Below, piece by piece: positions 7,502 through 15,563 of a stretch of 36,821 nt of DNA. Position 1 is the stretch's first letter, and each line of letters starts with the position of its first letter. The translations under genes and the position numbers were made by a program. The notes beneath the pieces are model-generated. The model was not told the origin of the DNA. It saw only the letters and a list, made by a program, of their open reading frames with translations, and made no database searches. The DNA is from SBAX01 sp043806315 (GTDB lineage Bacteria; Planctomycetota; Phycisphaerae; UBA1845), in contig JAZDHF010000222.1 in assembly GCA_043806315.1 (NCBI GenBank), forward strand, positions 1-36,821, given 5' to 3'.

Positions 7502-7987
7502 ATGATGGAACTGGAACCCCTTGGCACGGCCGAGGCCCACGGCTACCCCACGATCCGCCAGCAGTCGGTTTTCATCGAAAACCGCGTGGGGCAACTTTTG
7601 CGCCTCACCAAGCTCTTCGACCAGACCGACATCCGCATCCTGGCCGTGTCAGTGGTTTACTCCGTCGACTGCGCGATTGTCCGAATGATTCTCGACGACC
7701 CGGAAAGGGCCTACGATGTCCTCACTCAGAGCGGTTTCCAGGTTAGCGAGACGGAGTTGATCGCCGTCAGCCTTCCGCACGGCAGGCGGGCGCTTCTGCA
7801 CACATGGGCGGCGTTGCTGGACGGGGAGATCAGCATCCATTACACCTATCCCTTGTTGGTGCGGCCCAAGGGTTGCGCGGCCATCGCCGTCCTTCCCGAC
7901 AGCATCGAGCAGGCCATCCGCGTCCTGCGTGAACGAAGCTTCGAGGTGCTCGATCAGCAGGACCTCCTCGAAGTGCGGAATGAATGA
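7502..7987 (+). CDS. Tandem ACT-domain protein
   Basis: 161 residues (ATG 7502; ATG 7505 is equally possible). Two ACT-like halves are visible: residues ~15-75 (TIRQQSVFIENRVGQLLRLT..., with the typical 'E-N-R-x-G-x-L' start) and ~85-150 (VSLPHGRRALLHTWAALLDG..., CAAIAVLPDSIEQAIRVLRE). ACT domains bind amino acids or other small effectors. Stand-alone tandem ACT proteins are usually regulatory, so a ligand-sensing role in the cytoplasm is inferred. No catalytic domain is attached. The stop codon overlaps the next start (ATGAATGA, 7980-7987), which suggests translational coupling. Confidence 0.8.
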   Translation: MMELEPLGTAEAHGYPTIRQQSVFIENRVGQLLRLTKLFDQTDIRILAVSVVYSVDCAIVRMILDDPERAYDVLTQSGFQVSETELIAVSLPHGRRALLHTWAALLDGEISIHYTYPLLVRPKGCAAIAVLPDSIEQAIRVLRERSFEVLDQQDLLEVRNE

Positions 7988-8369
7988 CGCTCCGCGGAGG
8001 GATGCCATCAACCTCTCCGTGTTGATTTCGCGTTGGATTCATCTTGGCTCCGTCATCATTGCGTTGGGCGGGGCGGCGTTCATGCGGGTGGCCTTGTTGC
8101 CGGCCGCAAAGGCGACCCTCGACGACGACATGCATGAGAAGTTGCGTGAGGCCGTGCGCGTGCGATGGGTGAAATTCGTTCACGCCGCCATCGCGTTGCT
8201 GCTTATTACCGGCTCGATCAACTTCGCGATCCTCGCCATCCCGCCCAAGATCAAGCCCCTCCCCTACCATCCGATCTTCGGCATCAAACTCCTCGCGGTC
8301 TCCGCGGTGTTTTTCATCGCCGAGACCCATGCGCGGACGCGAATCGGCACTGATCGTTCGGATGGATGA
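7980..8369 (+). CDS. Three-helix membrane protein, CopD-like, probably C-terminally truncated
   Basis: 129 residues from ATG 7980, which overlaps the end of the ACT gene by 8 bases. Membrane helices lie at ~10-35 (LISRWIHLGSVIIALGGAAF), ~62-84 (FVHAAIALLLITGSINFAIL) and ~96-113 (GIKLLAVSAVFFIAE). The layout resembles small CopD-like or uncharacterised integral membrane proteins that normally carry one more helix. Here the frame turns after the third helix into an unlikely hydrophilic tail (THARTRIGTDRSDG). The DNA that follows is a fragment of an unrelated gene, so the 3' end was probably lost by an insertion or deletion. Function unknown. Confidence 0.6.
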   Translation: MNDAPRRDAINLSVLISRWIHLGSVIIALGGAAFMRVALLPAAKATLDDDMHEKLREAVRVRWVKFVHAAIALLLITGSINFAILAIPPKIKPLPYHPIFGIKLLAVSAVFFIAETHARTRIGTDRSDG

Positions 8370-8375
8370 TTAAAC

Positions 8376-8531
8376 CCGAGGGCCACGAGCGACCCGCAGC
8401 AGGCACGGCGACCATCCGCAGCGATCACGCGAAAGCTTCGGCTGCTAGGCGCTCCCGGCTTGATCCGTAAAGTTCCCCACACGCATCGCTACACCCTCAG
8501 CCCGAAAGGACGCACGATCCTCCACGCGTGA
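8376..8531 (+). pseudogene. Fossil C-terminus of a winged-helix-like protein
   Basis: A start-less in-frame stretch encodes RRPSAAITRKLRLLGAPGLI followed by RKVPHTHRYTLSPKGRTIL and a TGA at 8529-8531. I recognise this pattern (KLRLLRAHGLI-KVPHTHRY-L) as the conserved end of a widespread family of mobile-element-associated DNA-binding-like proteins. Only the last ~50 codons are left, and the frame begins directly after the stop of the truncated membrane gene (same frame, stop at 8367-8369). It is the likely scar of the event that damaged that gene. Confidence 0.6.
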
Positions 8532-8623
8532 CTCGCGGCGAGAGCGGCGGATACGGCCCAACTCGCCAACGCCGAGAAAGAAAAAACTCCGCGCCCCGCG
8601 AAGAAGTTGAGGGTGAGTAGTAC

Positions 8624-8640
8624 GGCGTGCCGAGCACGCC
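8624..8640. repeat. Perfect hairpin at the 3' end of the DUF1624 gene
   Basis: GGCGTGC-CGA-GCACGCC (8624-8640) directly abuts the stop codon of the minus-strand gene. It is extended by imperfect GTA/CTAC pairing outside the arms. There is no T-run on the minus strand, so it is a weak terminator candidate or a REP-like repeat. Confidence 0.6.
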
Positions 8641-9909
8641 CTACAAATAGCTCAACCACCAATCGCGGCGGCGCTGTTTGACGCCGGCGTACCAGCGGCA
8701 CGGGAAGTACAAGGTGACGACAACGCCCGCCCAAACCACATACACGACGGGCAATGAGTACCCGTAATCCGCGGGCGGGTTGACCGGGGAAATGTTCCAT
8801 ACCCCCGACCCGTACCGAGCGAGCGCCGGTGGAACGGCCAGAAGATGGATGAACGGCACATGGATTAAATAGTAGAACATCGGGACGCGGCCAAAGACCA
8901 CCAGCCTCCGCCCGACGACGCCCAACGGCCTCTCCAGCAACCCCAACGCAGCAATCGCAGGCCCCAAGGTCATGAGCAAAAAGTCCAGCGACGGCGGGTA
9001 CTTCTCGCAGTTCAGGAACGACAGGAAGGTGAACAGGCCATCCTTCTGGTGCGACCAAGGGCGCGCGTCGCCGTACCCGTTGACCACGCGGAGGACGATG
9101 AACGCCGCCGTCAGACCCAAGCCTAGAACGAACATTCGCCGACGGCGTTTCGCGGAATCGTCGTGGAGCATCCCGCCGAACGCGTACCCGGCGGCCATCA
9201 CTCCAATCCACGGAATCAGCGGATAGATGACCAAGAATTGAAAACCCGCCAGCGGCTCGGTGAAGCCTTGCACATGGAGTACCTGCCACAACATCCCCCA
9301 CGCGCCGAGTTGCTCCGGGTTGATCCCGTCGAGGAGGTTGTGGCCCGCGATCATCGCCACCCCGAACGCCGCGCCGAACCATCGCGGCAGATGGATCAAA
9401 CCCGCGAGGACGACCATCGACCACCCGATCGCCCAGATCACCTGGCCGAAGGTAAACCGCCAATTGAAGTCCCAGAACCAACTGTGCCGGATCACGATCG
9501 GGTCAAGGAGGATCAGGAAGACGCCGCGTGCGATCAGAAACCGCGACAGTTCCCCTTTCGTCTTGCCGCGTGAGGCCGATAGGTACGCGCCCGTGCCCGC
9601 CAAGAACACGAACACCGGCGCACAGAAGTGCGTCACCCAACGCGTGCAGAACAAGGCCGGCGTCGTCTGGGTCAGGTCGGTCAGATCAAACTTGAAGACC
9701 GTGTCGGAGAAAAAGTCGCGGACGTGGTCCAGGGCCATCAGCACCATGACCGCCCCGCGCAGCAGATCGACCGAATCGACACGGGGACGGACGTTCAGTA
9801 GATTCCCGTTCAACGCCAACCCAGCGTCACTCCGCACCCCGACGTCGGGGCTTTGATCGAACTCGAACACGCTGGACGCCTCTAAGAACTCTGTTGCACC
9901 GAGGTTCAA
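8641..9909 (-). CDS. DUF1624 / heparan-alpha-glucosaminide N-acetyltransferase-like membrane protein
   Basis: 422 residues if started at the TTG at 9909, whose bases overlap the TGA of the upstream gene (TTGA). A later GTG or TTG within the first ~45 codons is possible because the family motif begins at RVDSVDLLRGAVMVLMALDH. That motif, with the conserved LDHVRDFF histidine, is the hallmark of DUF1624. About ten membrane helices follow (e.g. FCAPVFVFLAGTGAYLSA, FGQVIWAIGWSMVVLAGLI, FQFLVIYPLIPWIGVMAAGY). Members are thought to move an acyl group across the membrane onto a sugar, with the His as acceptor; the substrate here is unknown. A C-terminal LSYL marks a complete protein. Confidence 0.85.
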   Translation of the reverse strand: MNLGATEFLEASSVFEFDQSPDVGVRSDAGLALNGNLLNVRPRVDSVDLLRGAVMVLMALDHVRDFFSDTVFKFDLTDLTQTTPALFCTRWVTHFCAPVFVFLAGTGAYLSASRGKTKGELSRFLIARGVFLILLDPIVIRHSWFWDFNWRFTFGQVIWAIGWSMVVLAGLIHLPRWFGAAFGVAMIAGHNLLDGINPEQLGAWGMLWQVLHVQGFTEPLAGFQFLVIYPLIPWIGVMAAGYAFGGMLHDDSAKRRRRMFVLGLGLTAAFIVLRVVNGYGDARPWSHQKDGLFTFLSFLNCEKYPPSLDFLLMTLGPAIAALGLLERPLGVVGRRLVVFGRVPMFYYLIHVPFIHLLAVPPALARYGSGVWNISPVNPPADYGYSLPVVYVVWAGVVVTLYFPCRWYAGVKQRRRDWWLSYL

Positions 9910-10241
9910 AGAAACTCCACGTGGTTCGCCATGTCCTCCGCTGACAGTTGTTCGTACACGATCAGCAACAGTCGCAATAACTCCCTCACGGTGCCGCGGC
10001 GCGGGCTGAGAAAGATGATCCCGGTGTGTTCGACGCCGCTCGCGTGAAGTCGCAGAAAGCCCGCATCGAAGGTGACGAGAACCCGCTGGTCGCTTCGGGC
10101 GAAGGCAAGCTGCTCCTCATCCGTGGCAGAGCACAGGCCCACACCAACCGTTGTGGTGACATCCATGCCGCGACGCCGAAGCCCCTCGGCGATCACCCGC
10201 GTAACGTGCTCGTCAACGTGAAACCGGATCGTTCTTGCCAT
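9906..10241 (-). CDS. DUF5615 PIN-like toxin
   Basis: 111 residues from ATG 10241. It has the Mut7-C/PIN-like pattern of DUF5615: FHVDEHVTRVIAEGLRRRGM (first Asp), TVGVGLCSATDEEQLAFAR, VLVTFDAGF (late Asp) and HTGIIFLSPRRGTVRELLR. Such proteins are predicted RNases and pair with DUF433 antitoxins, as here. The gene overlaps the antitoxin reading frame by 29 bases. Toxic activity is predicted from family and context only. Confidence 0.88.
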   Translation of the reverse strand: MARTIRFHVDEHVTRVIAEGLRRRGMDVTTTVGVGLCSATDEEQLAFARSDQRVLVTFDAGFLRLHASGVEHTGIIFLSPRRGTVRELLRLLLIVYEQLSAEDMANHVEFL

Positions 10242-10547
10242 CGCCGTGGATCAGCTTTTGGACGAGCTTGGAAGGGCGCAAGCGTTGTGCGTCGGCGATG
10301 GCGGCATCGTCCGCTTCAACGTCGCGATTGATTTCGTCCCGGTGATCGTGGTAGTACGCCAATGCCGCGTAAACGTCGGCGAGGGTCAAGCCCGGATACT
10401 CGGACACGATTTCATCAGAGGCGACATGCCCATCGACTCGTGCCAAAAGACGACATCCTGGACGCGGATGCGGTGCCCCGCGATCCGCGGCTTGCCGCCA
10501 CAGACACCGGGCGTCGCTTCGATATGGGCAATGTTGTCTCGTCGCAT
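10213..10547 (-). pseudogene. DUF433 antitoxin, broken by a 2-base frameshift
   Basis: From ATG 10547 the frame reads MRRDNIAHIEATPGVCGGKP, then the DUF433 motif RIAGHRIRVQDVVFWHESMG, then MSP. It then goes out of frame. The continuation DEIVSEYPGLTLADVYAALA-YYHDHRDEI lies in another frame and runs to the stop at 10213. The two join perfectly if one CT of the CTCT at 10417-10420 (read on the minus strand) is removed, giving MSP-DEIVSEYP as in intact members. Either the antitoxin is inactive or the consensus has an error. The toxin gene downstream is intact. Confidence 0.85.
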
Positions 10548-10646
10548 GGTTGCGGTCCCCCGGACCCCGGCTCGTGATTGTACCAGTCTACGATGAAAGC
10601 CGAAGGGGAAGGTGGATCACGGACAGCCCCTCCTGCGGGGCAACCT

Positions 10647-12083
10647 CTACCTGAACATCCGCAACTGCACCCGCTCGAGGGCGAACTTTTCGACCGGTTC
10701 GTCGACGTTCATCGGGTAGTTCCCGGAAAAGCAGGCCGTGCAGTATTTCTCCGGGGCCATCTTCACGCAGGCCAGCATCCCCTCGTGGGACAGATAATGC
10801 AGGGAATCGACGCCCAGAAACTTGCGGATTTGTTCGACGGAGCGCCCGTTGGCGATCAGTTCCTTTTGATCCGGAAAGTCGATCCCGAAATAGCACGGAT
10901 GTCGAATCGGCGGGCTGGCGACGCGGAGGTGCACCTCTTTCGCACCGGCCTCGCGCAACGCCCCGATCTTGCCGCGGGTCGTCGTGCCGCGGACGACGGA
11001 GTCCTCGACCACCACGAGCCGCTGCCCCACGACGGCCTCTTTGATGACGCTTAACTTCATTTTCACGGTCAGATCGCGACCCTCCTTGGTGGGCATGATG
11101 AACGACCGCCCGCTGTAGTGACTGGTGGTGAAGGCCCGACCGTAGGGGATGCCGCTGGCGCGGGCGTAGCCGGTGGCGGCGCACTGTCCGGCGGCGGGGA
11201 TGGGCACGACGACATCGGCCTCGACCGGTGCTTCTTCGGCCAGCCGCGCCCCCATGGCCATCCGAACCAAATGCACATTATCCCCGAAGACCCGGCTCGA
11301 CGGATCGGCGAAGTAAATCTGCTCGAAGATGCAGGCCGCCCCCCGCCCGTGCATGTCACCTCCGAAGCGACGACTGCTCATTCCCTCGTCGGTGATCGTC
11401 ACCATCTCGCCCGGCTCGATCTCGCGTTCATAGATCGCGTCCACCATGTCCAGGGCCTTCGTCTCCGAGGCGACCACGATCGCGCCGCCTTTCATCTTCC
11501 CCAGCACCAACGGACGAAACCCCAACGGATCGCGCACGGCGACCATCCCATCGGGGAACAGGAATAACAAGGAGTAAGCCCCTTGGAGATGGTTGAGCAC
11601 GTGGTTGAGCGGGCTTACTTTGGTCTGGTGCGTAGGCTTGGCCAGGAGGTGGATGATGACCTCGGTGTCGCTCGTGGTCTGGAAGATGTGGCCGACCTTT
11701 TCGTAATTGCGCCGTAGCAGAGCGGCGTTAATCAGATTCCCGTTATGGGCGATCGCCACCTGTCCCCCGGCGAAGGAGAACAGCAGCGGCTGGGTGTTGT
11801 TCACCGTGCAGGAGCCGGTGGTCGAGTATCGGCAATGGCCGATGGCGACCCGACCCTTGATCCCGGCCAGGCTCCGTTCATCGAAAACCTGGCTGACCAG
11901 CCCCAGCCCCGCGTGCCGCGCCAGATGATCGCCCTGAATGGAGACGATGCCGGCCGACTCCTGCCCGCGATGCTGCAGCGCGTAGAGTCCCAGGTGCGTG
12001 AGGGCGACGGCGTCGTCATGCCCCCAGACGCCGAACAAACCGCAATGATGTCGAATCGACGGTCGGTGCAACGGCGCTGTCAC
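10647..12083 (-). CDS. purF: Amidophosphoribosyltransferase
   Basis: 478 residues, start GTG 12083 with an AGAGGA ribosome site just upstream. It makes 5-phosphoribosylamine from PRPP and glutamine, the first step of purine synthesis, in the cytoplasm. The N-terminal glutaminase nucleophile is Cys14 (HHCGLFGVWGHDD), exposed after removal of a short propeptide. ALQHRGQESAGI, GHCRYSTTGS and IAHNGNL are also present. The PRPP loop is VVVEDSVVRGTTT. Four cysteines in GAACIFEQIYF, IRHPCYFGIDF and YCTACFSGNYP match the B. subtilis-type enzyme that carries a 4Fe-4S cluster, so oxygen-sensitive stability control is likely. It stands alone, without other pur genes in view. Confidence 0.97.
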   Translation of the reverse strand: MTAPLHRPSIRHHCGLFGVWGHDDAVALTHLGLYALQHRGQESAGIVSIQGDHLARHAGLGLVSQVFDERSLAGIKGRVAIGHCRYSTTGSCTVNNTQPLLFSFAGGQVAIAHNGNLINAALLRRNYEKVGHIFQTTSDTEVIIHLLAKPTHQTKVSPLNHVLNHLQGAYSLLFLFPDGMVAVRDPLGFRPLVLGKMKGGAIVVASETKALDMVDAIYEREIEPGEMVTITDEGMSSRRFGGDMHGRGAACIFEQIYFADPSSRVFGDNVHLVRMAMGARLAEEAPVEADVVVPIPAAGQCAATGYARASGIPYGRAFTTSHYSGRSFIMPTKEGRDLTVKMKLSVIKEAVVGQRLVVVEDSVVRGTTTRGKIGALREAGAKEVHLRVASPPIRHPCYFGIDFPDQKELIANGRSVEQIRKFLGVDSLHYLSHEGMLACVKMAPEKYCTACFSGNYPMNVDEPVEKFALERVQLRMFR

Positions 12084-12185
12084 GCATCCTCTGCGGGTTG
12101 AATTCGCCTCTCGGTCGGTCGGGCGTCAAGCTTAGCTCAAGAACGCCGCTTTGCCAACCCTTCTCGAAACTCGTGTCGTACGGAC

Positions 12186-12587
12186 GTGACCTGCAGCCCC
12201 AGTGCTGCGATCCTGGACCGTCAAGGCGTGAAAACCGCCGAAAAAGGGGATTCGCGGCTATGATGTCGGCAAGAAGACCAAGGGTCGCAAGCGGCATATT
12301 GTCGTGGACACGCTGGGGTTGATCCCGGCCGTGGTGGTTCACCGCGCCGACGTGCAGGATCGAGATGGGGCCAAGATGGTGCCGGCCAAACTCAAAGGTC
12401 GATTCAGTCGTCTCCGGTTGATCCGGGCTGACGGCGGTTATTCGGGGAAGCTGATTGACTGGGCGTTTCGGTTTGGCCGTTGGGTGTTGGAAATCGTCAA
12501 ACGAAGCGCCGACGTCACCGGTTTCGCCATACTCCCCCACCGGTGGGGGTGGAACGGACCTTCGCTTGGTTGGGACGGTATCGCCTA
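12186..12587 (+). pseudogene. IS5-family transposase remnant, two frameshifts
   Basis: Conceptual pieces are AAILDRQGVKTAEKG, then IRGYDVGKKTKGRKRHIVVD with LGLIPAVVVHRADVQDRDGA and LIRADGGYSGKL, then VERTFAWLGRYR. These follow the C-terminal half of IS5-group (IS427/IS1031-like) transposases. The 5' half is missing. The pieces are in different frames: two G appear lost at the G-run 12246-12249 and one G at the G-run 12545-12549. No terminal repeats were found. It lies between the divergent purF and sulfatase-like genes. Confidence 0.85.
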
Positions 12588-12612
12588 ACCTCTTCACTTA
12601 TCGGCGCTTCCG

Positions 12613-12642
12613 TTGACGCACGGTTCTGGAGCGGGATAGACT
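12613..12642 (+). promoter_or_regulatory. Promoter of the sulfatase-fold lipoprotein gene (leaderless-type)
   Basis: A -35 TTGACG (12613-12618), an 18 bp spacer and a -10 TAGACT (12637-12642) precede the gene. The ATG at 12649 lies only 6 bases past the -10, so transcription would begin at or next to the start codon. It sits just right of the IS5 remnant. Confidence 0.5.
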
Positions 12643-15258
12643 GTGCCGATGAATCGTGCGATGAGAATTGCAACAGCGCTGGCCGTCGTCGGATTCGTTC
12701 TCGGCGGCTGTGAGCGGAAACCGGAAGCGCCGGCCATCGCCGGCAAGCTCGCCGGCCGGAATCTCCTGCTGATTACGCTGGATACCACCCGGGCCGATCG
12801 GTTAGGCTGCTACGGCTACAAGCCCGCCGAGACTCCCACGTTGGATGCCCTGGCCGCCCGGGGAACTCTTTTTGAAGACGCCCTCGCCCAAGTCCCGCTC
12901 ACGACCCCTTCTCACTGCTCGATCATGACCGGAAGATACCCGCGGGAGCACGGCGTCCGCGACAACGGACAAAACGCGCTCGGCCCGACGCACCCCACCC
13001 TCGCCTCCATCTTCAAGGAACACGGCTACGACACCGCCGCCTTCCTGGCCAGTTTCGTCCTCGATTCCCGGTTCGGGCTGGATCGCGGATTCGACACTTA
13101 CAGCGACGACATGGGCGAAGTGACCTTCAAGACCCAGCCGTTGGAATGGCAACAAACCGCGGACGTGGTCACCGACCGGGCCCTCGCTTGGCTCGACGGC
13201 GAAAAGGATCGACCCTTCTTCTGCTGGGTGCACTATTACGATCCTCACCTGCCGTACGCACCGCCGCCCGCGTTTCTCAAACCGGGACTGGAGCCCTACG
13301 ACGGGGAACTCGCGTTTGTCGATTCGGAGTTCAAGCGGTTGCTGGAATGGTTCGAGGCCGCGAAGCTCACGGACCGCACCTTGATCGTCGTCGTCGGCGA
13401 CCATGGCGAAGCCTTCGGGGAACACGGCGAAGAGGGTCACTCCAACTTCGTTTACGATGTAAATCTGCGCGTTCCGATGATCTTCGCTCACCCGGCGATC
13501 ATCCCCGCCGCGAAGCGCATCCCGGCCATCGTCGAACTCATCGATGTTTTTCCCACGGTGCTGGACTTGTTCGGATTCAAGCCGCCCGATGGGTTGCTGT
13601 GTCGGTCGCTCGCCGTGGGGCTTGCCGGCGGGAAGCTCGCCGACGCCGCGGCCTACGCCGAGAGCCACTTTGTTTTCGACTCCTTCGGCTGGGCGGAGCA
13701 ACGCGCTTTGACCACAACGAGGTGGAAGTACGTTTCATCCACAAAGCCTCAGTTGTTCGATCGAATCGCGGACGTGCGTGAGCGAGAGAACGTCGTTGCA
13801 TCGCAGAAGAAAGTCGCGACCAAGATGTTGGCCGAACTGAAAGCCCGCTACGAATCCATGACGCCCGGGCAAGCGGCGGTCGCGGAACTCGACCAGGCGG
13901 CCCGCAACGCCATCCAAAGCCTCGGCTACGTCAGCGGATCAACACGGACCACGGACGAATTCCTGACCGAAGGCCTGCCGGACCCTAAAGAGCATTTAGA
14001 GTTGATCGCCAAAGCCAAAGTGGCCAAGCTGATTATGGATGGCTCCGACAACCCGAAAGAAGTCGCCCTGGCTCTTCCCCTGCTCAAGAGTGTCGTGCAG
14101 GAGAGCCCGAACTCGCGGGTCTTTCAGATGGTGCTGGGAACTTGCTCGCTGAAGGCGGGCGATCCTGCGGGCGCCCTCGAGGCGTTCCAAGCGATGGTCC
14201 GGATCGATCCACAAGACCCGCAAGTGTATGGGCTGTTGGCGGAAGCACTGGTGCAGCTGGATCGCAGGGACGAGGCCGAGGAACACTTCAAGATCGCCCT
14301 GAAGCTCGACGATCGCAACCCCGACGTGCACTTCCGATATGCCGAACTTCTGCAACACTCGGGCCGGACGGAGGACGCCGTCCGCCGTTATGAGAAGGCC
14401 CTGGAGTTGTTCCCCACCTTCGCCGACGCCCACGTCTCCCTCGCCCACGCGCTAAAGAAAAGCGGGCGAACGGAAGAGGCAAGCCGACACCTCGAGCAGG
14501 CGATCGTGGAGTTCGAGAAGGAGGTTGACCGCAAGCCTGGGGATGCGGACCTCCATTCCCAACTCGCCATGATCTATGTGCGGACGGGACGGACCTCCCA
14601 GGCCGTGGCCCAATTTCGTGAGACGCTTCGCCTTCAACCGACCCACGGAAGAGCCTTGCTGAATCTGGGCGTGGAGCTCGAAGGGCAGGGGGAAATCAAG
14701 GAAGCCGAAGAGGTACTTCGTCAGGCGACGGCCAGGTCGGAGGTCGCCGCCGACGCCTACCTCGCGTTAGGCATCCTGCTGTCGAAGCAGGGGAGGCATG
14801 ATGAAGCCGTCAAGATGTGCGAGAAGTCCATCGAACTGAAGCCCGCAAACACGTCCGCCATCCAAGAGCTATCCGGTTACTATCTCGGGGGGCGACGGTT
14901 CGCCGATGCGATCCGGATCCTTCGCATCGGTACGGAAAAAGTGCCGAACAATGTCACGTTCCTCAACATGCTCGCCAAGCTGCTTGCCACATGCGGGGAT
15001 GCGAAGCTGCGCGACGGACCGACGGCGGTAACCCTGGCGTCGAAAGCCTCTCAACTGACCCAAGATCGCGAGCCCTCGGTGCTGGCAACCCTGGCCGCCG
15101 GGCACGCGGAATGCGGCGACTTCCCCCGCGCGATCGAAATCGCGCGGAAAGCCGTGCAACTCGCGGAGGATGCGCAACAAGGCGAACTCGCTGCCGCAAT
15201 CCGCTCCCAGCTTGATGGATACCTCAAGAACCAGCCCTTCCGCGACCCGCGTCTGTAG
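12643..15258 (+). CDS. Lipoprotein with sulfatase-fold (alkaline phosphatase superfamily) domain and TPR repeats
   Basis: 871 residues from GTG 12643; ATG 12649 is the likely start if the promoter call is right. A lipoprotein signal ends at LGGC (Cys23). Residues ~38-380 form the alkaline-phosphatase/sulfatase fold, with metal ligands in ITLDTTRADRLGCYGY (Asp47) and VVGDHGEAFGEHGEEGHSN (Asp253, His254). At the place of the sulfatase C-x-P-x-R signature it reads LTTPSHCSIMTGRYP: Thr87 stands where the formylglycine Cys should be. This suits a phosphatase or phospho-transferase using Thr as nucleophile rather than a formylglycine sulfatase. Residues ~460-860 are about ten TPRs (e.g. FQMVLGTCSLKAGDPAGALE, GRALLNLGVELEGQGEIKEA), a protein-binding scaffold. 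It probably sits in the envelope. Substrate unknown. Confidence 0.9.
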   Translation: MPMNRAMRIATALAVVGFVLGGCERKPEAPAIAGKLAGRNLLLITLDTTRADRLGCYGYKPAETPTLDALAARGTLFEDALAQVPLTTPSHCSIMTGRYPREHGVRDNGQNALGPTHPTLASIFKEHGYDTAAFLASFVLDSRFGLDRGFDTYSDDMGEVTFKTQPLEWQQTADVVTDRALAWLDGEKDRPFFCWVHYYDPHLPYAPPPAFLKPGLEPYDGELAFVDSEFKRLLEWFEAAKLTDRTLIVVVGDHGEAFGEHGEEGHSNFVYDVNLRVPMIFAHPAIIPAAKRIPAIVELIDVFPTVLDLFGFKPPDGLLCRSLAVGLAGGKLADAAAYAESHFVFDSFGWAEQRALTTTRWKYVSSTKPQLFDRIADVRERENVVASQKKVATKMLAELKARYESMTPGQAAVAELDQAARNAIQSLGYVSGSTRTTDEFLTEGLPDPKEHLELIAKAKVAKLIMDGSDNPKEVALALPLLKSVVQESPNSRVFQMVLGTCSLKAGDPAGALEAFQAMVRIDPQDPQVYGLLAEALVQLDRRDEAEEHFKIALKLDDRNPDVHFRYAELLQHSGRTEDAVRRYEKALELFPTFADAHVSLAHALKKSGRTEEASRHLEQAIVEFEKEVDRKPGDADLHSQLAMIYVRTGRTSQAVAQFRETLRLQPTHGRALLNLGVELEGQGEIKEAEEVLRQATARSEVAADAYLALGILLSKQGRHDEAVKMCEKSIELKPANTSAIQELSGYYLGGRRFADAIRILRIGTEKVPNNVTFLNMLAKLLATCGDAKLRDGPTAVTLASKASQLTQDREPSVLATLAAGHAECGDFPRAIEIARKAVQLAEDAQQGELAAAIRSQLDGYLKNQPFRDPRL

Positions 15259-15318
15259 CCAGGTACGGCTGTACGAGCAAGTGTTCCGTTACCCTAACTC
15301 ATTGTCACTAAAGGAGTT

Positions 15319-15462
15319 ATGGTCGGAACGACGGATTCCGCCCGGCACGCGATTTTTTTTCTCATTTTTTTTGTTTTTTTGTTGAAATGGGTAGGTGGTT
15401 TCGGGTATATTCGGGCGTTGTCGGGTGGTCCGAAGTGGCGACCCGGCGGGTTTCGGAGGTGA
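15319..15462 (+). CDS. Possible 47-residue membrane peptide
   Basis: The ATG at 15319 follows AAAGGAG at 15310-15316 with short spacing. The product begins MVGTTDSARHAIFFLIFFVF, a single very hydrophobic helix (AIFFLIFFVFLLKWVGGFGYI), then a basic tail to the TGA at 15460-15462. The helix is encoded by the T-rich tract, which may instead be promoter DNA (an UP element), so chance is a serious alternative. No homologue is recognised. Confidence 0.25.
   Translation: MVGTTDSARHAIFFLIFFVFLLKWVGGFGYIRALSGGPKWRPGGFRR
15350..15411 (+). promoter_or_regulatory. Strong sigma-70-type promoter with T-rich upstream element
   Basis: T-tracts at about 15352-15380 are followed by -35 TTGAAA (15382-15387), an 18 bp spacer and -10 TATATT (15406-15411). 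Transcription would start near 15418, about 145 bases before the ATG at 15564. The T-rich tract is the most AT-rich stretch in the window and would also aid termination of the gene ending at 15258. Confidence 0.55.
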
Positions 15463-15563
15463 CGGGGCATTGGCGAAGTGGGATCCACCTCGAATCGGCG
15501 GCGTCCGAGTCACCGAGGAACGGGAAGTCTCGTCGGTTTGACGATGTAGTTACATGGCCGTTA

